Assembly (NCBI GenBank): GCA_023454395.1
Contig: JAEYFY010000237.1
Location: 1 to 6,058 of the forward strand
From: Pseudomonadota bacterium
GTDB taxonomy: Bacteria > Pseudomonadota > Gammaproteobacteria > Enterobacterales > Enterobacteriaceae
Direction of reading: 5' to 3'
DNA: 6,058 nt
Shown here: positions 1 to 5,988 of the stretch, one piece after another
Layout of the letters: every line of letters begins with the position of its first letter
Numbering within the stretch: position 1 is the first letter of the stretch
Position numbers and translations under genes: made by a program
Notes under the pieces: model-generated
The model's database searches: none
What the model was told of the DNA's origin: nothing
Seen by the model: the letters and a program-made list of their open reading frames with translations, nothing else

Positions 1-8
1 TACCTTAA

Positions 9-1124
9 ATGACTGAGAAAACATCTCTGACACCAGTTGTCGAATTAAAATCCTTAAGTAAAGGTTTCGACGGAAAACAAATTATTTCCCGCCTCGATCT
101 CACTATCAACCATGGCGAGTTTTTAACTATCCTCGGTCCTTCGGGCTGTGGTAAGACGACGGTTTTGCGTTTAATCGCGGGTTTAGAAGACGTTGACGAT
201 GGGCAAATTATCCTTGATGGGCAAGATATTACGGATATCCCAGCGGAACAACGTTTTGTAAATACGGTTTTTCAAAGTTACGCGCTTTTCCCACATATGA
301 CTGTTTTTGAAAACGTCGCATTTGGTCTTCGCATGCAAAAAACGCCTGCTGATGAGATTAATATTCGCGTTGAAGAAGCCTTGCGTATGGTGCAACTTGA
401 AGATTTCGCACAACGGCGTCCTGCACACCTTTCTGGTGGACAACAACAACGTGTCGCGATTGCGCGTGCTGTTGTGAATAAACCAAAGGTCTTATTGCTT
501 GATGAATCATTATCTGCACTGGATTACAAACTACGTAAACAGATGCAAAATGAATTAAAAGCCTTACAACGTAAATTAGGGATCACCTTTATTTTCGTGA
601 CTCATGACCAAGAAGAGGCGCTGACCATGTCAGACCGGATTGTGGTGATGCGTGAAGGGCGTATTGAGCAAGATGGTACTCCGCGTGAAATTTATGAGGA
701 GCCAACAAATCTATTTGTTGCGCAATTTATAGGTGAAATTAATATCTTTGATGCGCGGGTGCTCCATCGTATTGATGAAACGCGTATTCGTGCCGATGTT
801 GAAGGTCATGAATGTGATATTTATACCACATTACCTGTGACACAAAACCAGCAACTCAAAGTATTACTTCGACCAGAAGATCTCCGTGTTGAAGAAATTC
901 ACGATCTTGAAAACCTTCCTGGGCTAATTGGTTATGTTCGTGAACGTAACTATAAAGGCATGACGCTAGATTCTGTTGTTGAAATGGAAAATGGCAAGGT
1001 GGTCATGGTCAGCGAATTCTTTAATGAAGATGATCCGGATGTTGATCACTCGTTAGACCAAAAAATTGCAGTAACTTGGGTTGAAAGCTGGGAGGTCGTG
1101 CTGGCAGATGAAGAAAACACGTAA
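9..1124 (+). CDS. potA: PotA, ATPase subunit of the spermidine/putrescine ABC importer
   Basis: This is the cytoplasmic ATP-hydrolysing subunit that drives polyamine uptake through PotB/PotC with PotD as the periplasmic receptor. The 371-residue protein has every ABC ATPase motif: Walker A GPSGCGKT at 43-50, the Q-loop Gln at 89, signature LSGGQ at 141-145, Walker B VLLLDE at 161-166, D-loop SALD at 169-172 and the switch His at 199. A C-terminal regulatory (TOBE-like) domain follows from about 240, with the segments [11 protein letters not shown] and [13 protein letters not shown] that I recognise from E. coli PotA (378 aa). An in-frame TAA at 6-8 directly precedes the ATG, so the start at 9 is the first possible. 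Its ribosome binding site and the operon promoter lie off the left edge. The 3' end overlaps potB by 17 bases. The protein looks intact. Confidence 0.97.
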   Translation: MTEKTSLTPVVELKSLSKGFDGKQIISRLDLTINHGEFLTILGPSGCGKTTVLRLIAGLEDVDDGQIILDGQDITDIPAEQRFVNTVFQSYALFPHMTVFENVAFGLRMQKTPADEINIRVEEALRMVQLEDFAQRRPAHLSGGQQQRVAIARAVVNKPKVLLLDESLSALDYKLRKQMQNELKALQRKLGITFIFVTHDQEEALTMSDRIVVMREGRIEQDGTPREIYEEPTNLFVAQFIGEINIFDARVLHRIDETRIRADVEGHECDIYTTLPVTQNQQLKVLLRPEDLRVEEIHDLENLPGLIGYVRERNYKGMTLDSVVEMENGKVVMVSEFFNEDDPDVDHSLDQKIAVTWVESWEVVLADEENT

Positions 1125-1968
1125 ACTATTTCAAAACATCGTTATTACCGGTGTTGTGGGTTGGTTGATGGTGTTCGTCTTCTTGCCGAATATCATGATC
1201 ATTGCGACCAGTTTTTTAACGCGTGATGATGCCAACCTTGTCGAGATGGTCTTTACACTCGATAACTACTATCGCTTATTTGATCCTATGTATGCAGAAG
1301 TGTTACTGCATTCTATTCATATGGCGGTGGTTGCAACATTAGCTTGTTTATTATTAGGTTATCCCTTTGCTTATTTCCTTGCAAAAATGCCTAAAAAAAT
1401 ACAGCCATTAATGTTGTTTTTATTGATTGTACCTTTTTGGACAAACTCGCTTATTCGTATTTATGGATTAAAAATATTCCTAAGTACGAAAGGTTATTTT
1501 AACGAATTCCTGTTGTGGATTGGACTTATAGATAAGCCACTCAGAATTATTTATACCCCAGAAGCTGTTGTGCTGGGACTGGTTTATATTTTATTACCTT
1601 TCATGGTATTACCGTTATATTCCAGCATTGAAAAGTTAGATAAACCTTGTTTAGAAGCAGCGCGCGATTTAGGTGCTAATAAATTTCAAACCTTTATTCG
1701 TATTATTATTCCATTAACAATGCCGGGCATTATTGCAGGTTGTTTACTCGTAATGTTACCTGCGATGGGCTTATTCTTTGTTGCTGATTTAATGGGCGGC
1801 GCGAAAAACTTATTAATTGGTAACGTAATTAAGAGCCAATTCTTAAATATTCGTGACTGGCCTTTTGGTGCAGCCACAAGTATTTGTTTAACATTGGTGA
1901 TGGGACTCATGCTGTTTGTGTATTACCGAGCCGTGAAGCTACTGCATAAGAAGGTAGAAATAGAATGA
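1108..1968 (+). CDS. potB: PotB, permease subunit of the spermidine/putrescine ABC importer
   Basis: This is one of the two inner-membrane subunits forming the polyamine channel with PotC. I start it at the ATG at 1108 (286 aa, MKKTRKLF), close to the usual PotB length. A GGAGGT at 1091-1096 lies 11 bases upstream, a slightly long spacing. An in-frame TTG at 1081 would place the ribosome binding site inside the gene and add nine residues not expected in the family. Hydrophobic segments lie at about 11-35, 68-92, 100-120, 152-172, 205-228 and 256-275, giving the six helices of this permease class. The cytoplasmic EAA loop that docks on the ATPase begins at 183 (EAARDLGA, with the later IPLTMPG). 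The segment [14 protein letters not shown] near the N terminus is typical of PotB. The 17-base overlap with potA and 4-base overlap with potC suggest translational coupling. Confidence 0.96.
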   Translation: MKKTRKLFQNIVITGVVGWLMVFVFLPNIMIIATSFLTRDDANLVEMVFTLDNYYRLFDPMYAEVLLHSIHMAVVATLACLLLGYPFAYFLAKMPKKIQPLMLFLLIVPFWTNSLIRIYGLKIFLSTKGYFNEFLLWIGLIDKPLRIIYTPEAVVLGLVYILLPFMVLPLYSSIEKLDKPCLEAARDLGANKFQTFIRIIIPLTMPGIIAGCLLVMLPAMGLFFVADLMGGAKNLLIGNVIKSQFLNIRDWPFGAATSICLTLVMGLMLFVYYRAVKLLHKKVEIE

Positions 1969-2744
1969 TAGGACGGTTATTGCGTGGTGGATTTATGTCC
2001 ATTATTTACGCGTATCTTTATATCCCGATCATCATTCTGATAGTTAACTCTTTTAACTCATCGCGTTTCGGGATTAATTGGAAAGGTTTTACCACAGATT
2101 GGTACGCTATTTTATTTAACAATGACAGCCTGCTTCAAGCGGCTGGGCATTCATTAACAATGGCGGTCACTTCTGCGACATTTGCGACATTAATTGGCTC
2201 ATTAGCGGCAGTTGCGCTTTATCGCTACCGCTTTCGTGGCAAAAAATTTGTGGGTGGAATGCTGTTTGTTGTGATGATGTCGCCGGATATTGTGATGGCG
2301 ATTTCGTTACTTGTCCTGTTTATGATCCTCGGTGTTTCATTAGGATTTTGGTCTCTGCTATTTTCACATATTACATTTTGTCTGCCTTTTGTTGTGGTGA
2401 CTGTGTATTCACGATTAAGTGGATTTGATGTAAAAATGTTGGAAGCTGCTAAAGATTTAGGAGCTGGTGAATTTACTATTTTACGTAAAATCATTATGCC
2501 TTTGGCAATGCCAGCAGTTGCTTCAGGTTGGTTATTAAGCTTTACGTTATCCATGGATGACGTTGTTGTTTCCTCTTTTGTGACGGGACCAAGCTATGAA
2601 ATTTTACCACTGAAAATTTACTCAATGGTAAAAGTCGGGGTTTCGCCAGAAGTGAATGCGCTTGCAACTATCCTTTTAGGTCTATCTTTAGTATTAGTAT
2701 TAATTAGTCAGCTGATCTTAAGAGACAGAACTGGCAAAGCGTAA
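1965..2744 (+). CDS. potC: PotC, second permease subunit of the spermidine/putrescine ABC importer
   Basis: This is the partner membrane subunit of PotB in the polyamine channel. The 259-residue protein begins [11 protein letters not shown], as I recall E. coli PotC (264 aa) does. It has six hydrophobic segments (about 11-30, 61-86, 97-121, 127-148, 183-204 and 231-250). The EAA loop that contacts PotA starts at residue 160 (EAAKDLGAGEF, then MPLAMPAV), followed by the conserved stretch SMDDVVVSSFVTGPS at 196-210. The ATG at 1965 shares the ATGA overlap with the potB stop, and a GAAGG at 1950-1954 serves as ribosome binding site. The gene is intact. Unlike the tight upstream junctions, it is followed by 113 non-coding bases that include a terminator-like hairpin before potD. 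Confidence 0.96.
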   Translation: MIGRLLRGGFMSIIYAYLYIPIIILIVNSFNSSRFGINWKGFTTDWYAILFNNDSLLQAAGHSLTMAVTSATFATLIGSLAAVALYRYRFRGKKFVGGMLFVVMMSPDIVMAISLLVLFMILGVSLGFWSLLFSHITFCLPFVVVTVYSRLSGFDVKMLEAAKDLGAGEFTILRKIIMPLAMPAVASGWLLSFTLSMDDVVVSSFVTGPSYEILPLKIYSMVKVGVSPEVNALATILLGLSLVLVLISQLILRDRTGKA

Positions 2745-2754
2745 ATATGCATTA

Positions 2755-2777
2755 GTGCGAGTTTCTCGCACTTTTTT
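2755..2777 (+). terminator. Intrinsic-terminator-like hairpin between potC and potD
   Basis: GTGCGAG (2755-2761) and CTCGCAC (2765-2771) form a perfect 7-bp stem, or 8 bp with A2754/T2772, around a TTT loop. Six T residues (2772-2777) follow. This is the textbook shape of a rho-independent terminator. It sits 10 bases after the potC stop, inside what would otherwise be one transcription unit. It may trim part of the transcript, act as an attenuator, or stabilise the potABC 3' end. Its efficiency cannot be judged from sequence. Confidence 0.75.
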
Positions 2778-2802
2778 GGGGTCTTGAAGACCAATCTGTT
2801 GG

Positions 2803-2823
2803 AGGTAGGCTCGCTGCCTATTT
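2803..2823 (+). other. Second, weaker hairpin in the potD leader
   Basis: TAGGC (2806-2810) and GCCTA (2816-2820) pair around TCGCT. G-U pairs at 2804-2805 with 2821-2822 and an A-T pair (2803/2823) could extend the stem to 8 bp. There is no T run beyond TTT, so it is not a terminator. It ends 22 bases before the potD ribosome binding site. The CTCGC at 2810-2814 is also complementary to GCGAG (2757-2761) in the upstream terminator stem, so an alternative pairing is possible but short. Confidence 0.4.
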
Positions 2824-2845
2824 GATATTAACGCATCAACCACTG

Positions 2846-2850
2846 AAGGA
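2846..2850 (+). promoter_or_regulatory. Ribosome binding site of potD
   Basis: AAGGA ends 7 bases before the ATG at 2858. It fixes the potD start, and the protein then begins with a clean signal peptide. Unlike potB and potC, potD is not translationally coupled to the gene before it. Confidence 0.8.
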
Positions 2851-2857
2851 AACATAA

Positions 2858-3901
2858 ATGAAAAAGTGGTCCTCAGTACTTGCTGCCAGCGTAATGGCAT
2901 TAAGTATCGGCACAGCCTCGGCTGATGATGGTAAGACATTATATTTCTATAACTGGACGGAGTATGTGCCGCCTGGTTTGCTTGAACAGTTTACAAAAGA
3001 AACTGGGATTAAGGTGATCTATTCCACCTATGAATCCAATGAAAGCATGTATACCAAGTTAAAGACCTACAAAGATGGTGCTTATGACTTGGTGGTTCCT
3101 TCGACTTATTTTATTTCTAAAATGAGCCATGAAGGCATGCTACAAAAAATCGATAAATCAAAATTAACCAATTTTGGTAATCTCGATCCTAGCTTATTAC
3201 ATAAATCATTCGACCCAGAAAACGATTATTCTATCCCTTATATTTGGGGAGCGACGGCTATTGGTATTAATAGCGATGAAGTTGATGTGAGTAGCATTAC
3301 TTCATGGGCAGATTTATGGAAACCTGAATATAAAGATAGCCTGTTATTAACCGATGATGCCCGTGAAGTTTTCCAAATGGCATTATTGAAATTAGGCTAT
3401 TCGGGCAATACAACCGATCCTAAAGAGATTGAAGAAGCCTATAAAGAGCTACAAAAGCTGATGCCAAACGTATTAGCATTCAATTCAGATAACCCTGCTA
3501 ACCCTTATATGCAAGGGGAAGTTAATTTAGGGATGATTTGGAATGGCTCTGCATTTATTGCTCGCGATGCTGGCGCACCTATTGAAATGGTGTGGCCAAA
3601 AGAGGGGGGCATTTTCTGGATGGATAGCTTAGCTATTCCTGCTAATGCCAAGAATGTTGAAGGCGCTCATAAACTTATCGACTTCTTATTACGCCCAGAG
3701 GTCGCAGCAAAAGTAGCTGAAAATATTGGTTACCCAACACCGAATCTTGCAGCACAAAAACTACTGCCAAATGTTATCACTAAAGATAATTCTCTTTACC
3801 CAACAGAAGAGATTATTAATAAAGGTGAATGGCAAAATGATGTGGGTGATGCAACCGTATTGTACGAAAGCTATTACCAAAAATTAAAAGCAGGACGCTA
3901 A
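2858..3901 (+). CDS. potD: PotD, periplasmic spermidine/putrescine-binding protein
   Basis: This is the periplasmic receptor that binds spermidine (and putrescine less tightly) and delivers it to PotBC. The 347-residue precursor matches the family length (348 in E. coli). A signal peptide, MKKW then a hydrophobic core, ends with a likely cleavage after Ala22 (SA before DD). The polyamine-contacting residues known from E. coli PotD are all present, shifted by one: Trp33, Thr34, Tyr36, Ser82, Tyr84, Asp167, Glu170, Trp228, Trp254, Asp256, Tyr292 and Gln326. The protein should therefore bind ligand normally. The C terminus YYQKLKAGR is the usual PotD end. It is the last gene of the unit and has its own ribosome binding site after a 113-base gap. 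I see no convincing sigma-70 promoter in that gap, so whether it is transcribed separately is open. Confidence 0.97.
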   Translation: MKKWSSVLAASVMALSIGTASADDGKTLYFYNWTEYVPPGLLEQFTKETGIKVIYSTYESNESMYTKLKTYKDGAYDLVVPSTYFISKMSHEGMLQKIDKSKLTNFGNLDPSLLHKSFDPENDYSIPYIWGATAIGINSDEVDVSSITSWADLWKPEYKDSLLLTDDAREVFQMALLKLGYSGNTTDPKEIEEAYKELQKLMPNVLAFNSDNPANPYMQGEVNLGMIWNGSAFIARDAGAPIEMVWPKEGGIFWMDSLAIPANAKNVEGAHKLIDFLLRPEVAAKVAENIGYPTPNLAAQKLLPNVITKDNSLYPTEEIINKGEWQNDVGDATVLYESYYQKLKAGR

Positions 3902-3921
3902 TCGCATCTGCTTATTGCTAC

Positions 3922-3952
3922 AAAGCCACCTTTTATAAAGGTGGCTTTTTTT
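3922..3952 (+). terminator. Rho-independent terminator of the pot unit
   Basis: A perfect 12-bp stem, AAAGCCACCTTT (3922-3933) with AAAGGTGGCTTT (3937-3948), encloses a TAT loop. The T run spans 3946-3952. It starts 20 bases after the potD stop. Read from the - strand the same hairpin has only TTT before a G, so it would be at best a weak terminator for the convergent fimbrial transcript. Confidence 0.92.
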
Positions 3953-4054
3953 CTGTCGAAAAGAGTATGCGGTTTCCATTAAGTGAACAATAAAAATAAA
4001 TGAGAGAGGTTGTGTAAGCCAAAAGATAATTAAAGAAAATAAGAGTGGCTTGTA
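3953..4054. other. AT-rich convergent intergenic spacer
   Basis: About 100 bases lie between the potD terminator and the stop codon of the oppositely oriented regulator gene. I see no open reading frame of note, no RNA gene and no clear terminator with a T tract for the leftward fimbrial transcript. Short AAGCC (4016-4020) and GGCTT (4047-4051) arms are too far apart to be convincing. Confidence 0.6.
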
Positions 4055-4357
4055 TTATTTTTTTATACAACATTCAGCAATAAGTCGGCTATTTTTTTCT
4101 TGAGTTTTGCGTTGTTGTTCAATATTAATTAAATAATTGCTCTGTAGAAAATAACTAATATGAACATCAAATTTTTCAGAAATCAGATAAATAAACTCAA
4201 TACTTATCCTATTTGTTCCTCGTTCATAGCGAGAAAGTTGCTGTTGGCTTATGCCTAACTCTTGAGCAAAAAGGGTTCCTGAGTATTTTAATTTCTTTCG
4301 TAAATGACGTATTCGTTGCCCTATACGAAAATTAATAGTTTTGCTGTTATCAATCAT
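4055..4357 (-). CDS. MrpJ-like Cro/C1-type helix-turn-helix regulator at the end of a fimbrial operon
   Basis: This is a 100-residue probable DNA-binding protein. An XRE/Cro-C1 helix-turn-helix domain spans about residues 10-70. Helix 1 is around 11-24 (IGQRIRHLRKKL), helix 2 around 28-34 (LFAQELG), and the recognition helix is SQQQLSRYERG at 37-47, the strongest motif of the family. A short basic tail with a Cys pair (96-97) follows. It lies 26 bases after the adhesin gene in the same orientation, with AAGG (4366-4369) 8 bases before its ATG. Small regulators at the end of fimbrial operons are known from Proteus mirabilis (MrpJ and paralogues), where MrpJ represses flagellar genes and promotes fimbrial expression. 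That role is inferred here from position and fold. A hand count of four lines (4081-4320) gives about 31% GC. Which paralogue it is cannot be told. Confidence 0.85.
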   Translation of the reverse strand: MIDNSKTINFRIGQRIRHLRKKLKYSGTLFAQELGISQQQLSRYERGTNRISIEFIYLISEKFDVHISYFLQSNYLINIEQQRKTQEKNSRLIAECCIKK

Positions 4358-4365
4358 TTAATCAG

Positions 4366-4369
4366 CCTT
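4366..4369 (-). promoter_or_regulatory. Ribosome binding site of the MrpJ-like gene
   Basis: On the - strand AAGG lies 8 bases upstream of the ATG at 4357-4355. It supports that start and shows that the regulator has its own initiation site rather than the stop-start junction used by the genes before it. Confidence 0.6.
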
Positions 4370-4383
4370 AAAAATTCAAATCA

Positions 4384-5457
4384 TTATTGATAAGAAAAAG
4401 TCAGACTGGCTAACCCGTTTGCTTTACCAGGTTTTAGTGTTCCAGTCGTGATATAACGAGTTGACAGGTTTAATGTGTAGTTTTCGTTATTAGATGTTGT
4501 TATATGAAGTAAACGTTGATTCGGTTGCCCGGTAGCACTGATATCAGGTCCATAAACGACAGGGGTTGGATCATCATTAAAAAGAAATTGGATCCCAATA
4601 CCTGAAGCGTCAGAGTCTGATGTCAATGTGAGTACATCTGTATTATTAGAATAGGTAGATTGGTCGGTCATGCTGGCATATAGGTGAACGTTGGTATCAC
4701 AAGTGACAGAAAGGGGCTTACTTTGTGTTTTTGACGTTGAACCAATGGTTGCCATATCTCGCATTGAGATATCGCCTAATTCATAGGTAAGATTTTTCGT
4801 ACTGACCGTACAACCTCTGGCTTTAATGGTGATTGTTACTGGGTTAATCGCAACGAGAGAGGTGTTATTACCTTTATGTCCACCACCATATTCAGACCAA
4901 GTATTTGCGATAACGGTATAAGGAATATTATAAATACCCGTTTCTAAGTGTTCATCTGTGACAACAAACACGACTTTGCCTTTTAACGAAACGCGGTCAA
5001 CATTATGGTTAACAGTAGAGCCTGCTGCTGGATAAATAATGGTTGCACCAGAACCATTATCAACGTCAATTGGCACATAAGAAACACTGTCATTGTTATC
5101 TTTTAGACCAAAAGCATAGCCAATGCCTTTGACGCCAGGCAGTGAATAAACTGGATAACGATTTCCCCCTTCGTAATAGTAAATACCACTAATTTTGGAG
5201 CCTAACGCATTGGCATACAGTGTTTCTACCCAACATTTTTGTAAGAACTTATTTTCACATTTAAAGCCATTATGGACGGAAGTTTCACCTATCCATGTTG
5301 AGGTAATGGGCGTGCCCGCGGGTGTACCATCTGCAGCGCCATCAAAATTCATTGGAGGTGGTGATACGACAAGAGGATCTGCCACTGCCCATGCCATTTC
5401 TGTAGGAAGACAAATAAGGGAAACCAGTAATGTAAGGGGGAATAAAGTACGTTTCAT
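4384..5457 (-). CDS. Two-domain fimbrial tip adhesin (lectin-like domain plus pilin domain)
   Basis: This 357-residue secreted protein has a signal peptide of about 24-26 residues (cleavage near AWA or AVA before DP). A large N-terminal domain spans about 27-212 and has its own Cys pair (67, 75) and the stretch PGVKGIGYAFGL (107-118), resembling the GIG segment seen in fimbrial adhesins. A pilin domain follows from about 213, with Cys216 and Cys253, the LGDI motif (227-230), Gly344 exactly 14 residues from the end and a penultimate Tyr356. These last two form the chaperone-recognition signature of pilus subunits. Having both domains and no donor-strand extension before the pilin fold is the FimH/MrpH plan, so it should sit at the fibre tip. 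Its ATG overlaps the preceding stop (TAATG). It is longer than MrpH (about 275 aa as I recall), so it is not simply MrpH. Its receptor cannot be predicted. Confidence 0.87.
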   Translation of the reverse strand: MKRTLFPLTLLVSLICLPTEMAWAVADPLVVSPPPMNFDGAADGTPAGTPITSTWIGETSVHNGFKCENKFLQKCWVETLYANALGSKISGIYYYEGGNRYPVYSLPGVKGIGYAFGLKDNNDSVSYVPIDVDNGSGATIIYPAAGSTVNHNVDRVSLKGKVVFVVTDEHLETGIYNIPYTVIANTWSEYGGGHKGNNTSLVAINPVTITIKARGCTVSTKNLTYELGDISMRDMATIGSTSKTQSKPLSVTCDTNVHLYASMTDQSTYSNNTDVLTLTSDSDASGIGIQFLFNDDPTPVVYGPDISATGQPNQRLLHITTSNNENYTLNLSTRYITTGTLKPGKANGLASLTFSYQ

Positions 5458-5469
5458 TATTGGTACTCC
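5455..5469 (-). promoter_or_regulatory. Ribosome binding site and TAATG stop-start junction: minor pilin to adhesin
   Basis: GGAGT (5469-5465) is followed by 7 bases and then ATG (5457-5455), whose A is the last base of the upstream TAA. The GGAGT is part of the Glu-Tyr codons of the minor pilin's C-terminal EYQ. It fixes the adhesin start and implies coupled translation. Confidence 0.85.
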
Positions 5470-5975
5470 AATAAAAATGTGGTGGTTGCATTGGCTTGCC
5501 CTGCACTGACTGGCACCTGTGTGGCGACATAGCGAGCGTAAAATTGCAGGGTATTATCTTGATTAGGTAACAGGGGATAAGATTGGCTTTTATCATTAAT
5601 GGGAATTGATGTTCCTGATTTATCCATAATTGAAATGGCGACACCTTTTGCGCCATCATTATTAATCGCCAATAAAGCATGATCAGTCAGGTCGTTTGTC
5701 CCCTTAAAACTGACTTTTACTGCACTGGCTTCAGGCTGACAATCCACTAATTTGATACTAAAAGGAATAATCGGTGTTCGTTGTTGGCTCATCGCCGTTG
5801 ATGTGAAGTCTTTTGTCGCAATGTCGCCAAGTTTCACGGTAATATTTTCTGAGTTTGTCTCAACGGTACAGGTGTTGCCTGTCACTCGTGCATGCACTTG
5901 CACTAAGGTGTCATAGGCATACCCTTTAGTTATAAAAAGGAGTGGTAGAGCCAAAATAAGCGTGAGTTTATGCAT
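5457..5975 (-). CDS. Minor fimbrial subunit, FimF/FimG/MrpG type
   Basis: This single-domain pilin is exported by the general secretion route and assembled by a chaperone and usher that are presumably encoded beyond the window. I start it at the ATG at 5975 (172 aa, MHKLTL) because AGGAGT ends 7 bases upstream. The in-frame GTG at 5984 lies inside that ribosome binding site. The signal peptide ends at Ala20 (GYA before YD). The mature N terminus (YDTLVQVHARV) alternates hydrophobic residues like a donor-strand extension. Cys36 and Cys79 form the pilin disulfide and LGDI is at 49-52. Gly159 is 14 residues from the end and Tyr171 is penultimate, the chaperone-binding signature. Lying directly before the adhesin gene, it probably forms the adaptor below the tip, matching the position of mrpG before mrpH. 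No symbol is given because the operon cannot be identified. Confidence 0.87.
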   Translation of the reverse strand: MHKLTLILALPLLFITKGYAYDTLVQVHARVTGNTCTVETNSENITVKLGDIATKDFTSTAMSQQRTPIIPFSIKLVDCQPEASAVKVSFKGTNDLTDHALLAINNDGAKGVAISIMDKSGTSIPINDKSQSYPLLPNQDNTLQFYARYVATQVPVSAGQANATTTFLLEYQ

Positions 5976-5988
5976 TATTGGCACTCCT
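5973..5988 (-). promoter_or_regulatory. Ribosome binding site and TAATG stop-start junction before the minor pilin
   Basis: AGGAGT (5988-5983), 7 bases, then ATG (5975-5973) overlapping the preceding TAA by one base. The GGAGT falls in the Glu-Cys codons of the upstream gene's final ECQ. It decides the minor pilin start in favour of the ATG. It matches the junction at 5455-5469 at 14 of 15 bases. Confidence 0.85.

Noticed and set aside
183..449. 88-codon - strand open frame inside potA
   Set aside because: It is opposite well-supported potA coding sequence, has no family features and no ribosome binding site context. It is a shadow frame.
1081..1107. TTG start giving a longer PotB
   Set aside because: The GGAGGT at 1091-1096 would lie inside the gene, and the extra nine residues are out of family. 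The ATG at 1108 fits better.
2780..2792. GGTC/GACC mini-hairpin after the internal terminator
   Set aside because: Only four pairs around a 5-base loop. It is likely chance.
2718..2939. 73-codon - strand frame across the potC-potD gap
   Set aside because: It runs through both flanking genes and the hairpins, and its protein has no recognisable features.
4050..4070. Inverted repeat TTGTAT/ATACAA around the regulator stop codon
   Set aside because: It is only 6 AT-rich pairs with a 9-base loop and no T run after it on the - strand. It is too weak to call a terminator or operator.
4384..4440. Possible internal promoter for the regulator (AATAAT as -10 near the adhesin end)
   Set aside because: The AATAAT is part of the recurring CAATAATG junction and no matching -35 lies at 16-18 bases.
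5195..5509. 104-codon + strand frame antisense to the adhesin start
   Set aside because: It is opposite the adhesin signal peptide and lectin domain, with no supporting features.
5342..5680. 112-codon - strand frame overlapping the minor pilin and adhesin genes
   Set aside because: It is out of frame with two clearly real fimbrial genes on the same strand and has no signal peptide or domain of its own.
5975..5984. GTG start at 5984 for the minor pilin
   Set aside because: This GTG is part of the AGGAGT ribosome binding site region. The ATG at 5975 has ideal 7-base spacing and begins a normal signal peptide.
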